Below are positions 7,098-15,458 of a DNA stretch of 64,000 bases, in pieces. Positions within the stretch are counted from its first letter, which is position 1, and each line of letters starts with the position of its first letter. Under the pieces are notes generated by a model. That model did not search any database. It worked only from the letters and a program-made list of their open reading frames with translations, and was not told where the DNA came from. The position numbers and the translations under genes are program-made. This DNA is from Thermoplasmata archaeon. GTDB taxonomy: Archaea; Thermoplasmatota; Thermoplasmata; Methanomassiliicoccales; Methanomethylophilaceae. The stretch is from contig SUTB01000006.1 in NCBI GenBank assembly GCA_015063125.1, forward strand, positions 1 to 64,000. Direction: 5' to 3'.

Positions 7098-8336
7098 ATG
7101 GAAGACCTTCTCAAACAGGGATCCCTGAAGCTCCACTGGGTAGAGACTCACATGCCCGTGCTCCAGGAGATCAGAAAGAATTTCATAAAGGAGCAGCCCC
7201 TGGCAGGATTCAAGATCGGAATGGCCCTCCACACAGAGGCCAAGACAGGTATGCTGGCCATCACTCTGGCGGACGCAGGTGCGAACATCCGCCTCGCGAG
7301 CTGCAACCCCCTCTCCACGGACGACTCCGTCGCCACCGCGCTGCGCGACGAGTACGGACTGGACGTCTTCGCTAAGAAATGGGAGACGCAGGAGGAGTAC
7401 TACGCGAATCTCAATACGGTCCTGAACATGAACCCGGACCTTATCATCGATGACGGTGCGGACCTGATCACGATGGCCCACACCAGCCGCAGGGAGGTGC
7501 TGCCCAACATCAAAGCCGCCAACGAGGAGACCACCACCGGTGTGACCCGTCTCAAGGCCATGGCAGCCGACGGAACCCTGCAGTTCCCCGTCCTGGACGT
7601 CAACGACGCCAAGATGAAATTTCTCTTCGACAACAGGTACGGAACCGGACAGTCAGCATTCGACGGATGGATGAACGCGACCAATCTGCTGGTCGCCGGA
7701 AAGACCCTTGTCGTCGCCGGTTACGGATGGTGCGGAAAGGGAATCGCCATGAGGGCCAAGGGAATGGGTGCCTGCGTAATCGTCACGGAAGTGGATCCCG
7801 TCAAGGCCATAGAGGCCAAGATGGACGGATTCCAGGTCATGAGGATGATCGATGCCGTCAAGATCGCGGACATGATCTTCACGGTCACAGGATGCAAGGA
7901 CATCATCGCACTGGAGCACTTCCAGGTCATGAAGGACGGCTGCGTCGTAGGTAACGTCGGTCACTTCGATAACGAGATCAACAAGGAGCATCTCTACGCT
8001 CTGTCCGAATCATGCACCCGCGTCCGCGAGTTCATCGACGAGTACAAGATGAAGGACGGCCGCCGCATCTATCTGATCGGAGAGGGCCGCTTGATGAACC
8101 TGGCAGCAGGTCAGGGACACCCCGCGGAGATCATGGACATGTCCTTCGCGACACAGGCTCTCGGTATCGAGTACATGAGCAGGAACTACGAGAACATGGA
8201 GCCCACGGTCCACAGGGTGCCCGAGATGATCGACAAGAAGATCGCGAGCATCAAGCTGGAGTCCATGGGAGTGGTCATCGACCACCTCTCGGATGACCAG
8301 ATAAAGTACACCACTGGATGGCAGGAAGGCACATGA
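7098..8336 (+). CDS. ahcY: Adenosylhomocysteinase (SAH or S-inosylhomocysteine hydrolase)
   Basis: A 412-residue SAH hydrolase. The substrate-binding HTEAKT (45-50), NEETTTGV near 152-159, and the NAD-binding GYGWCGKG (198-205) are all present, as is the C-terminal region ending near the dimer-completing tail. It removes the product of SAM-dependent methylations. Some methanogens use a paralogue on S-inosylhomocysteine, which sequence alone does not exclude. The stop overlaps the PfkB kinase start (ATGA), implying coupled translation and disposal of the adenosine released. Confidence 0.95.
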   Translation: MEDLLKQGSLKLHWVETHMPVLQEIRKNFIKEQPLAGFKIGMALHTEAKTGMLAITLADAGANIRLASCNPLSTDDSVATALRDEYGLDVFAKKWETQEEYYANLNTVLNMNPDLIIDDGADLITMAHTSRREVLPNIKAANEETTTGVTRLKAMAADGTLQFPVLDVNDAKMKFLFDNRYGTGQSAFDGWMNATNLLVAGKTLVVAGYGWCGKGIAMRAKGMGACVIVTEVDPVKAIEAKMDGFQVMRMIDAVKIADMIFTVTGCKDIIALEHFQVMKDGCVVGNVGHFDNEINKEHLYALSESCTRVREFIDEYKMKDGRRIYLIGEGRLMNLAAGQGHPAEIMDMSFATQALGIEYMSRNYENMEPTVHRVPEMIDKKIASIKLESMGVVIDHLSDDQIKYTTGWQEGT

Positions 8337-9253
8337 AGGAGCCCTTCCTGTCCGTCTACGGCCATGTGACCGTCGACCAGATAATGACGGTCAGGAAGTT
8401 CCCCGCGGACAACACCACCGAGGACATCGTCACGAAGATGACGACCCTCGGCGGGACGGGGACGAACATCGCCGTGGCGGCGGCCAAGCTGGGATGCCCC
8501 ACCGCTCTCTGCGCTTTCGTAGGCAACGATTTTCCCGGCATGTACGAGAAGCAGATAGCCGATTCAGGATTGATACTGGACGAGTTCCTCCATGTGGACA
8601 AGTTCGAGACATCCGGAGCGGTCGTCGTCAACGATCCCAACATGGTCCAGAAGGTCGTGTTCTACCAGGGGCCACAGGGTTTCGCCGATGAGGTCGGGAT
8701 CATGCTCACATCGAATGCGAAGAAGTCCAAGCACACGCACTTCTGCACAGGCCAGCCCTCCTATTACATCAAGGTCATGGACGCGATCAAGGGATGCACC
8801 AAGATCGCGCTGGACCCTGCCCAGGAATCCCACAGGATATGGAACAGGGACAACTTCGTCCCTGCTCTGGAGAGATCGGATTCATTGTTCTGCAACAACT
8901 TCGAGGCGGAGTCCCTGAAGAAGTATGCCGGGATTGATGACATCCTGGATGCCGATGTCGGCATGGTCGTATGCACGCACGGGGCCGAAGGCAGCGTGGC
9001 CAGGATCGGCGACGAGAGGATCAGGATCCCTACGGTCAAGGCCGACAGGATAGCGGACCCTACAGGCTGCGGGGACACCTACAGAGCGGGATTCTACACT
9101 GCACTGTACAAGGGATACGGCATCCCCGAGGCGCTGACCATAGCATCAGCCGTAGCATCCTTCGTCATAGAGGAGACTGGGGCCCTGACGCATATCCCCG
9201 ATTGGGATTCCGTCATGGCCAGGGCGGAGCCCTATCTGAGAGAGATCTCATGA
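8333..9253 (+). CDS. PfkB-family kinase, probably adenosine/nucleoside kinase
   Basis: A 306-residue ribokinase-fold protein. It has the N-terminal GGTGTNIAVAAAKLG motif (PfkB signature 1) and the C-terminal ADPTGCGDTYRAGFYTAL motif (signature 2 with the catalytic Asp and anion hole; GCGD replaces the usual GAGD). ATG at 8333 overlaps the ahcY stop and follows AGGAAGG, so it is preferred over an upstream start at 8318. Position between SAH hydrolase and an AMP-type kinase suggests it phosphorylates adenosine, but the substrate is inferred from context. Confidence 0.85.
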   Translation: MKEPFLSVYGHVTVDQIMTVRKFPADNTTEDIVTKMTTLGGTGTNIAVAAAKLGCPTALCAFVGNDFPGMYEKQIADSGLILDEFLHVDKFETSGAVVVNDPNMVQKVVFYQGPQGFADEVGIMLTSNAKKSKHTHFCTGQPSYYIKVMDAIKGCTKIALDPAQESHRIWNRDNFVPALERSDSLFCNNFEAESLKKYAGIDDILDADVGMVVCTHGAEGSVARIGDERIRIPTVKADRIADPTGCGDTYRAGFYTALYKGYGIPEALTIASAVASFVIEETGALTHIPDWDSVMARAEPYLREIS

Positions 9254-9783
9254 GCCTCTTCGCGATAACGGGCACGCCGGGCACCGGCAAGACATCCGTA
9301 TCCGCGGAGCTGCGCTCCAGGGGCTACGACGTCATAGACATGAACGAGCACATACGCTCCCACGGATTGCTCGGGGAGCTGGATGCCTCCAGGGACACGC
9401 ACGAGGTGGATCTGGACGCATTGAACGATTCGCTTCAGCCCTACCGGGATTCCGACGGGCTGCACCTCATGGACAGCCATCTCTCCCACTTCATGGACTG
9501 CAGCGGGATCATCGTCCTGCGCTGCGACCCGGAGATCCTGTACAAGAGGCTGAAGGCCAGGGGCTACTCGGAGGAGAAGGTCCTGGAGAACGTCCAGTCC
9601 GAGGTACTGGACGTGATATTGTGCGAGGCCACCGACTCGGACATCTCCGTCTACGAGGTGGACTGCTCCGGAGGGGATCCTTCGGTTTCCGCGGATTCCG
9701 TGGAAAAAATACTAAAAGGGGAGACTACTGACTACTTACCAGGAAAGACCGATTGGTCGCAGGGGATGGACAAATGGTTCTAG
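9250..9783 (+). CDS. AK6-type adenylate/NMP kinase (Fap7-like)
   Basis: A 177-residue P-loop NMP kinase. The Walker A motif GTPGTGKT (8-15) starts after a very short N-terminus, followed by the AK6-type segment YDVIDMNEHIR and the lid region KRLKARGYSEEKV. AK6/Fap7 proteins are small, broad-specificity NMP kinases, and the eukaryotic member also helps 18S rRNA maturation. The start overlaps the PfkB stop (ATGA). It is the only TAG-terminated gene I found in the window; 18 further in-frame sense codons follow before TAA. Confidence 0.85.
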   Translation: MSLFAITGTPGTGKTSVSAELRSRGYDVIDMNEHIRSHGLLGELDASRDTHEVDLDALNDSLQPYRDSDGLHLMDSHLSHFMDCSGIIVLRCDPEILYKRLKARGYSEEKVLENVQSEVLDVILCEATDSDISVYEVDCSGGDPSVSADSVEKILKGETTDYLPGKTDWSQGMDKWF

Positions 9784-10448
9784 ACGGACAGAGATCGAAG
9801 GTTGATTTCGCGCTCGCGCCGGTCGCACGCGCTTTCATAAAGGTGAATCCGAACATCGTTTCTTGGATCGGGCTGCTCATAGCATTGCTGAGCGGTATCG
9901 TCCTCTATCTGAGCGGAGCTGACGACAGGACATGGCTCCTGCTGGTCGGTGCGTTCCTCGTCATCGTATCGGGATACTTCGATGCACTCGACGGCAAGAT
10001 CGCGAAGCTCGCCGGAAAATGCAGCGCCAAAGGCGATTATCTCGACCACGTATTCGACAGGTATGCCGATGTTTTCATGATCGGCGGAATTGCGTTCTGC
10101 GGCTATTGGTGCAACCCTTACCTGGGGATGCTGGCATTGGTGGGTGTCCTTCTCACGTCGTACATGGGAACGCAGGCACAGGCGATCGGTGCACCTCGTC
10201 TCTACGCAGGTCTCCTCGGACGTGCGGACAGGGTCGTTCTTTCGACATTGTTCCCTATCCTTCAGTTCGTGTTCGGAAGCTTCGGTATGGGATGGTACGA
10301 CCTCACGATCGGCGATTGGGTGTTCTCCATAAACTGGCTGACCATCATGATGCTCTGGTTCGCTGTAGTCGGCAACATCACGGCCATCCAGAGGGCGATC
10401 ATAACTTGGAACAACCTCTCCAAGATGGATGAGAAGAAGGATCGGTGA
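9774..10448 (+). CDS. Archaetidylinositol-phosphate synthase (CDP-alcohol phosphatidyltransferase)
   Basis: A 224-residue polytopic membrane protein with the CDP-alcohol phosphatidyltransferase signature around DALDGKIAKLAGKCSAKGD followed by YLDHVFD (D-G-x2-A-x8-G-x3-D-x3-D pattern; A at the usual R-adjacent site). This subfamily joins inositol-1-phosphate to CDP-archaeol to begin archaeal inositol lipid synthesis. About six transmembrane helices are evident. ATG at 9774 overlaps the AK6 end; an upstream GTG at 9753 is the alternative. The 3' end overlaps the primase large subunit frame by 187 bp, tail to tail. Confidence 0.85.
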   Translation: MVLDGQRSKVDFALAPVARAFIKVNPNIVSWIGLLIALLSGIVLYLSGADDRTWLLLVGAFLVIVSGYFDALDGKIAKLAGKCSAKGDYLDHVFDRYADVFMIGGIAFCGYWCNPYLGMLALVGVLLTSYMGTQAQAIGAPRLYAGLLGRADRVVLSTLFPILQFVFGSFGMGWYDLTIGDWVFSINWLTIMMLWFAVVGNITAIQRAIITWNNLSKMDEKKDR

Positions 10449-11503
10449 GACTGCTCCGGCCCGGCAGGGGTCTGCTGGCCCTTGTTTCCATCCTTTGCCT
10501 TGGTCCTGTAGTACTTGAGCGGATGCGACATCCATTCCTGCTCGCACAGCTTATCGGGGTTGTAGCAGAGACCGTTGGTCTTCATCGTCTTGCATTCGGG
10601 TGGAGAGTAACCTTCTCCTCCGCTCAGCTCACCCATGATGTGCTTGATCTGATATTCGGACTTGGATTCATCGAAATCCGGCGATTCTGCGAATACCTTG
10701 ATGATGTCGTCATACCCCAGCCCCAGTGCCTTCAGGAACGTGACAATCGCGAATCTGGCGCTGTGAGGAAGGTTCAGACCGTTCCTCGACATCTCCAGTA
10801 TGTGCACCAGGCATGGTGGCATGTAGTCCATCTTCATGCCTTCTCCGTTGGTGGGGCTCATCTTCATCTTCGTGTCCGCCAGAGCCATGGTCACAGCGGT
10901 GACGTCGCCCTCGAAGTACCTCTTGTACTCGTCCGGCGTCTTTACCGGAAGTTCCGATTCGATCTTGTCCTGAAGGGCATTCTGCATGAGACGGCTGTAC
11001 TTGTCCTGCGGGAGGTAGACGATACCGTGGTGGATGTCGCTGTTGATGAGCTTCCAATCGATGCTATTTAGCCTGCTGGACAGCCTAAGGTAATCAGGGA
11101 ACTTCATATGGATGGTCCCGTCGCGGTCAACTGTGGACGTGATGCCCAGCTCCTCGGAGACCATCAGGACGGTCTCCCTGTCCTCCTTGTTCAGGAGGCT
11201 GTTCATGCGGACAGCTTCCGCGAGAGCGTACCTCTTGGTCAGGAAACGGTCGCCGATCTGGGAGACTATCATCCTCGCATAGGGATATGACATGACCTCG
11301 ATGAGCCTGTCGTAATCCGACATCAGCTCCACATAGGAAACCTCGGATCTATCCAGAGCCTGGAGGACCCTTTCCCTGCCCCTTGTGCGTGCAGGAGCGT
11401 ACGACTCTGACGTGATCAGGGACTCTAGGTCTGCGGAATTGTTCTCCGCAAACTCGGACGATTCCCTGAGGAACGGGTATCTAGCCGCACGCTTGGTATC
11501 CAT
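10262..11503 (-). CDS. priL: DNA primase large subunit PriL
   Basis: A 413-residue archaeal PriL. The N-terminal helical domain is followed by the C-terminal Fe-S domain, with Cys residues in CLVHILEMSRNGLN, in PPECKTMKTNGLC, and in DKLCEQEW, fitting the 4Fe-4S ligands. PriL partners PriS (18575-19831) to make RNA primers. The frame runs about 75 residues past the expected end, and this tail (rich in bulky hydrophobics) is read antisense to the phosphatidyltransferase gene. Confidence 0.9.
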   Translation of the reverse strand: MDTKRAARYPFLRESSEFAENNSADLESLITSESYAPARTRGRERVLQALDRSEVSYVELMSDYDRLIEVMSYPYARMIVSQIGDRFLTKRYALAEAVRMNSLLNKEDRETVLMVSEELGITSTVDRDGTIHMKFPDYLRLSSRLNSIDWKLINSDIHHGIVYLPQDKYSRLMQNALQDKIESELPVKTPDEYKRYFEGDVTAVTMALADTKMKMSPTNGEGMKMDYMPPCLVHILEMSRNGLNLPHSARFAIVTFLKALGLGYDDIIKVFAESPDFDESKSEYQIKHIMGELSGGEGYSPPECKTMKTNGLCYNPDKLCEQEWMSHPLKYYRTKAKDGNKGQQTPAGPEQSHRSFFSSILERLFQVMIALWMAVMLPTTANQSIMMVSQFMENTQSPIVRSYHPIPKLPNTN

Positions 11504-11594
11504 GCCCGACGGACTATCTTAGGGATAGATAATGATTGACATTTCCGGTCACAATCGGGACTGCTTGGATCGAGGAAGGCATCCTTGGATCGAT

Positions 11595-13208
11595 TCATCC
11601 TAGGTAGATCAGATCGCGTAATCCGTCCATCACGTGGGGATCCTCGATGACCTTCTCAAGGTCCTCCATGGAGGCGAAAGGCCTCTCTAAAACTAACTTG
11701 CTGGCTCTCTTCTTTCCGATACCCGGCAGAGCCTCCAATGACGACATCGGCATGTGGTTGATGTCGAAGGGATAGGTTATCCCTGTGATCGAGCGGAATC
11801 CCCATTCGGTGATGAACACATCGGTGAACTGCTCCGTGTCGAGCTTGTACGGTATCCCTATCAGGAGCGGATAGGATCCGATCTGTCTGCCGAATGTCGT
11901 GTTCCCGTCGTTCAGCTCCAGATAGACGTCCTTTAGGACGGTCCCGTAGGGCACGATGCTCTCAAGCATCGCACGGTCGATCTCCTCGCGAACCTCCTCC
12001 TTGAACTTCTTGAATCTGCGCTGGTCGACCTTGACGTTGAAAGGTCTTCTGACCGGAAGGACCTGACGGATGTTGATGCGGCGGACCATCAGCCCTTCGT
12101 CGCGCATCTTCCTCAGGATCTCCATGTCCATGTCGTATGTGGCCGGCGTCTCTCCGTCCAGACCGCATACGATGTTGATCCCGGGGAGCAGCTTGGGCAT
12201 ACCTCTCGGGCCTCTCTCGGAGCCGACCTCGTTGATGAGCCTGACGGCATCCATGACCTGCTCGGATGTGCTGTTGAGGTTGTTCTCGGTGACCACGAAC
12301 GGATCCGCCGATTCCATCCCAAGGGCGAGGACGTTGCCGTCCGTGCAGTTGTCAGCGAGTATCTTGAGGACCTCCCTTGATTCCTCCGGGTAGCTGGCGA
12401 TGACGGCAGGGTTCGCATTGTCCACATGTATCGTCGAGAATCCCATGGCGTTCAGGCCTTCGAAGAGCTCCCTCACGGCCGAGGGATTAGGCCTAGGTAT
12501 CTCGGAATCGTCCTCGGAGCCGTAGGACACTATGCATGTCTGGCCGCCTATCCTGATGTTCCTTACACCGAGCTCCCTGAGCCTGGAAGCTTCAGCCAGT
12601 ATGTCCTTCGGGGCCCTCATCAGCGGTCTGCCCTTCAGAGGCTCGATGCAGTATGAGCATCCTCCCGACTTGTAGCGGTGGCATCCCCTGTACGATTCTA
12701 TCTCGGCCACAAGGGGATCTGGGAAGTCCTGATGCTGGGTGACGATGTCGGCACCCAGGAGCATCCATCTGTTCCATTCCTCGAGCGTCCTGAAACGCTC
12801 TCCGACCTCCTTGCCGCAGATGCCATCATAAAGCGATGCCGCGGGATCCTTCCTGATGACGAAGTCGAAGAGTCCAGCCTCCTCAGAGTCGGCGGCGGAA
12901 CCGCTGATCATCTTCCATCCCTTAAGCTTCGGAGCGATCTCCTTCAGCTCCTTCAGGGACATCGGCATGGTCCTGAGGTACTTACCGGGGACGGTGTTCC
13001 CGGAAAGAACGACCGTGACCGCGGCATCGGGGATCTTCCTGTGCCTGCGGATCATGTCTATGGAGATGTACTCGACCCTGTCGGCACCGGCATCCAAGGC
13101 GGCGCCTGCTATCGAGCGTATCATTGGCGATATGTAAGGCGGCACCCCCAGTGCAGCCGGGTCGTCGATGTAACCGTCGATGAGGACGATCACTATCTCC
13201 TTGGTCAT
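11595..13208 (-). CDS. Radical SAM protein with C-terminal helix-hairpin-helix domain
   Basis: A 537-residue archaeal protein matching the radical SAM plus HhH family (COG1031 type). Cluster ligands are spaced C-x7-C-x2-C (C166, C174, C177), unlike the standard C-x3-C-x2-C. SAM-binding features follow (GGQTC, GMESADPFV). The C-terminus carries a HhH motif (ALPGIGKKRASKL) typical of nucleic-acid binding. Function is not established; a tRNA or DNA substrate is plausible from the HhH. The N-terminal ~150 residues resemble a B12-binding-like alpha/beta domain of radical SAM enzymes, but I am unsure. Confidence 0.85.
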   Translation of the reverse strand: MTKEIVIVLIDGYIDDPAALGVPPYISPMIRSIAGAALDAGADRVEYISIDMIRRHRKIPDAAVTVVLSGNTVPGKYLRTMPMSLKELKEIAPKLKGWKMISGSAADSEEAGLFDFVIRKDPAASLYDGICGKEVGERFRTLEEWNRWMLLGADIVTQHQDFPDPLVAEIESYRGCHRYKSGGCSYCIEPLKGRPLMRAPKDILAEASRLRELGVRNIRIGGQTCIVSYGSEDDSEIPRPNPSAVRELFEGLNAMGFSTIHVDNANPAVIASYPEESREVLKILADNCTDGNVLALGMESADPFVVTENNLNSTSEQVMDAVRLINEVGSERGPRGMPKLLPGINIVCGLDGETPATYDMDMEILRKMRDEGLMVRRINIRQVLPVRRPFNVKVDQRRFKKFKEEVREEIDRAMLESIVPYGTVLKDVYLELNDGNTTFGRQIGSYPLLIGIPYKLDTEQFTDVFITEWGFRSITGITYPFDINHMPMSSLEALPGIGKKRASKLVLERPFASMEDLEKVIEDPHVMDGLRDLIYLG

Positions 13209-13363
13209 CGCAGTGAGTACGTCCTACTCGTATATCTGTTGAATGGAAGCGCTGACCGATGTCGTTCGGGCTCAGTACCTGCGCACGCCACCCTTGCTGC
13301 GGAAGGTTGTGAAGAGTGTGACCAACGGCAGATAGAAATACTCTCCTAAGCGATTTCGGGGTC

Positions 13364-13903
13364 ATGACATTCGAATTAAACGGATCCGGAGTCAAGGCGT
13401 TCGGATGGGCGACGTTGGCCTTCGCGCTCCTTGTTTTCGGTTCCCTGCTGGTATCAGTACAGTTCGACGTGGAATACTTGGACTATTTCGAAACGGATAT
13501 GATCATGATCACGTTCGCTTCATATCTGGCGATCCTCGGAGGCATCCTGATGGTGTTCAAAGGAGGAGCCGCGCAGGGTGTCATCGTGGCCCTTTCAGCC
13601 TTATCGATGATCATCATCAGCGAAAGTTCCTACGTCAACCTGGTCGCCATCCCCGCCTTCCTTGTCGTGATGGTCATAATGATGGCCGCTTCCTACAAAG
13701 GCGGAGATTCCAACACACCCGTGTTCTGCATCTTCATGCTGCTGTTCCTGTTCGTCGAGTGCATCTACAAGAACGAGTGGATCGACATCGTAACGGACGC
13801 CGATGCCGTCGTCGGTGCGATCTGCATCGTCGCAGCGGCTGTCGCGCTCATCATCGCGTACAAAGAGATCGCAGCACCCAAAGACGAAGAAGAGCGATCC
13901 TAA
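13364..13903 (+). CDS. Integral membrane protein, unknown, 179 aa
   Basis: Hydropathy shows about six membrane segments (for example residues 14-32, 47-66, 70-85, 90-110, 120-135, 147-165) and a charged cytoplasmic tail (AAPKDEEERS). There is no recognisable catalytic or transport motif. It begins after an AT-rich promoter-like stretch and ends at a strong terminator, so it is transcribed alone. I do not recognise the family. Confidence 0.65.
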   Translation: MTFELNGSGVKAFGWATLAFALLVFGSLLVSVQFDVEYLDYFETDMIMITFASYLAILGGILMVFKGGAAQGVIVALSALSMIIISESSYVNLVAIPAFLVVMVIMMAASYKGGDSNTPVFCIFMLLFLFVECIYKNEWIDIVTDADAVVGAICIVAAAVALIIAYKEIAAPKDEEERS

Positions 13904-13911
13904 ACCGATTC

Positions 13912-13938
13912 CCGGGGTCCAGCACCCCGGTTTTCCTT
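13912..13938 (+). terminator. Terminator after the 13364-13903 gene
   Basis: CCGGGGT / ACCCCGG hairpin (13912-13918 and 13924-13930) followed by TTTTCCTTCT. The malic enzyme promoter (TATA near 13951-13959) follows. Confidence 0.65.
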
Positions 13939-14030
13939 CTCTATATTAACATTATATACTTGGTAGGGGCATCGCCTCAATTACCGACTACGGCTGGCGA
14001 TGGGTATCAGCACGTATCGAGGTGAATAAG

Positions 14031-15380
14031 ATGGTAAATGACCAGGAAATTAGCGTAGAGGAGCGTCTGGCCAAGGCGAAGAAGCCCGGACAGGACGCTA
14101 TGAAGATGCACCCGTACTACGGAGGAAAGATCGAGGTCGTACCGAAGGCATGTGTAAGGTCGTTCGACGACTTCGCGATTTGGTACTCCCCGGGAGTGGC
14201 AGAACCCTGTAAGGACATCGCCGCCAATCCGGAGAAGGTGTATGAGCACACATGGAAATGGAACACCGTTGCCGTTGTGTCCGATGGAACACGCGTTCTT
14301 GGTCTCGGGGACATCGGTCCTGAGGCGGCCATGCCCGTCATGGAAGGAAAGGGAATGCTGTTCAAGTACCTCGGAGGAGTAGACTGCGTCCCCATCTGTC
14401 TGGACACCAAGGACCCCGACAAGATCATCGAGACCGTCAGGCTCATCGCACCCTCGTTCGGAGGAATCAATCTCGAGGACATCTCGAACCCCAAGTGCTT
14501 CGATATCCTCGATGAGCTCAGAAGGGACTGCAAGATCCCCGTATGGCATGACGACCAGCAGGGAACCGCTACCGTCGAGGTGGCCGGAGCGATCAACGCC
14601 ATGAAGCTCGTCGGAAAGAAGCTCGAGGACGCCCACATCACCGTCATCGGAGCGGGAGCCGCATCAATCGCAATCGCGAGGCTCCTCCTTGCAACCGGAT
14701 TCAAGCCCGAGCACATGTGCATGTGCGACTCCAAGGGAATCCTCAACCAGTCCAGATCCGACGTCGAGAAGGATTTCAAGCAGAAGTGGGAGATCTGTAA
14801 GAAGACCAACGGAGCCGGTAAGACCGGCGGAATGAAGGAGGCCTTCGAGGGAGCCGACATCGTCATCGCGGCATCCAAGCCCGGACCCGGAACCATCCCT
14901 GCAGAGTACGTCGACCTCATGGCGGACGACCCTGTCATCTTCGCCACTGCCAATCCGATCCCCGAGATCTGGCCCTGGGAGGCGAAGGAGCACGGATGCA
15001 AGATCTTCGCCACCGGAAGGTCCGACTTCCCCAACCAGGTCAACAACTCCATGGGATTCCCCGCTATCTTCCGCGGTGTTCTCGATGTCAGAGCTAAGAC
15101 CATCACCGACGAGATGTGCATCGCGGCCGCAAGGTCCCTCGCGGCATCCGCCGAGAAGAAGGGAATCACTCCCGAGTACATCGTCCCGACCATGTCGGAG
15201 ACCGAGGTGTTCATCGACGAGGCCGTCGCGGTCGGAGCCAAGGCTCAGGAGCAGGGCGTCGCCAGGCTCAAGCTCTCCAAGCAGGAGATGCACGACAGGG
15301 CAGAGTTCATGATCAAGAGATCCAGGAACCTCACCGCCCAGATGATGAAGGACGGCTTCATCAAAGAGTACGTCGAGTGA
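14031..15380 (+). CDS. NAD(P)-dependent malic enzyme
   Basis: A 449-residue malic enzyme. It contains the active-site tyrosine region WYSPGVAEPC, the metal-binding segment PVWHDDQQGTATV, the NAD(P)-binding VIGAGAASIAIARLL, and FATANPIPEI. It interconverts malate and pyruvate plus CO2, probably supplying pyruvate or NADPH. The GAGGTG at 14018-14023 sits 7-8 nt before the ATG at 14031, so this start is preferred to a GTG at 14022 that is part of the binding site. Monocistronic, flanked by its own promoter and a terminator at 15396. Confidence 0.93.
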   Translation: MVNDQEISVEERLAKAKKPGQDAMKMHPYYGGKIEVVPKACVRSFDDFAIWYSPGVAEPCKDIAANPEKVYEHTWKWNTVAVVSDGTRVLGLGDIGPEAAMPVMEGKGMLFKYLGGVDCVPICLDTKDPDKIIETVRLIAPSFGGINLEDISNPKCFDILDELRRDCKIPVWHDDQQGTATVEVAGAINAMKLVGKKLEDAHITVIGAGAASIAIARLLLATGFKPEHMCMCDSKGILNQSRSDVEKDFKQKWEICKKTNGAGKTGGMKEAFEGADIVIAASKPGPGTIPAEYVDLMADDPVIFATANPIPEIWPWEAKEHGCKIFATGRSDFPNQVNNSMGFPAIFRGVLDVRAKTITDEMCIAAARSLAASAEKKGITPEYIVPTMSETEVFIDEAVAVGAKAQEQGVARLKLSKQEMHDRAEFMIKRSRNLTAQMMKDGFIKEYVE

Positions 15381-15395
15381 AATCCAATTTATTCA

Positions 15396-15417
15396 GGGGC
15401 CTCAAGGCCCCTTCTTT
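15396..15417 (+). terminator. Terminator after malic enzyme
   Basis: GGGGCC / GGCCCC hairpin with a TCAA loop, followed by TTCTTTCT. Confidence 0.65.
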
Positions 15418-15424
15418 CTGCATA

Positions 15425-15439
15425 ATCGGTAAAACCGAT
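15425..15439. promoter_or_regulatory. Inverted repeat before the M20 peptidase
   Basis: ATCGGT-AAA-ACCGAT, ending 19 bp before the start codon at 15459. It could be an operator or a leader hairpin. Confidence 0.35.
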
Positions 15440-15458
15440 AATCTTCATACATGAGGTC

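Noticed and set aside
9781-9840. Pyrrolysine read-through of the AK6 TAG
   Set aside because: Kept only as a hypothesis: no pyl genes are in the window, and the extension overlaps another gene and has no homology.
14117-15241. 374-codon minus-strand frame opposite malic enzyme
   Set aside because: Mirror of a clearly conserved plus-strand enzyme. Composition (Ser/Pro-rich, no motif) is that of a shadow frame.
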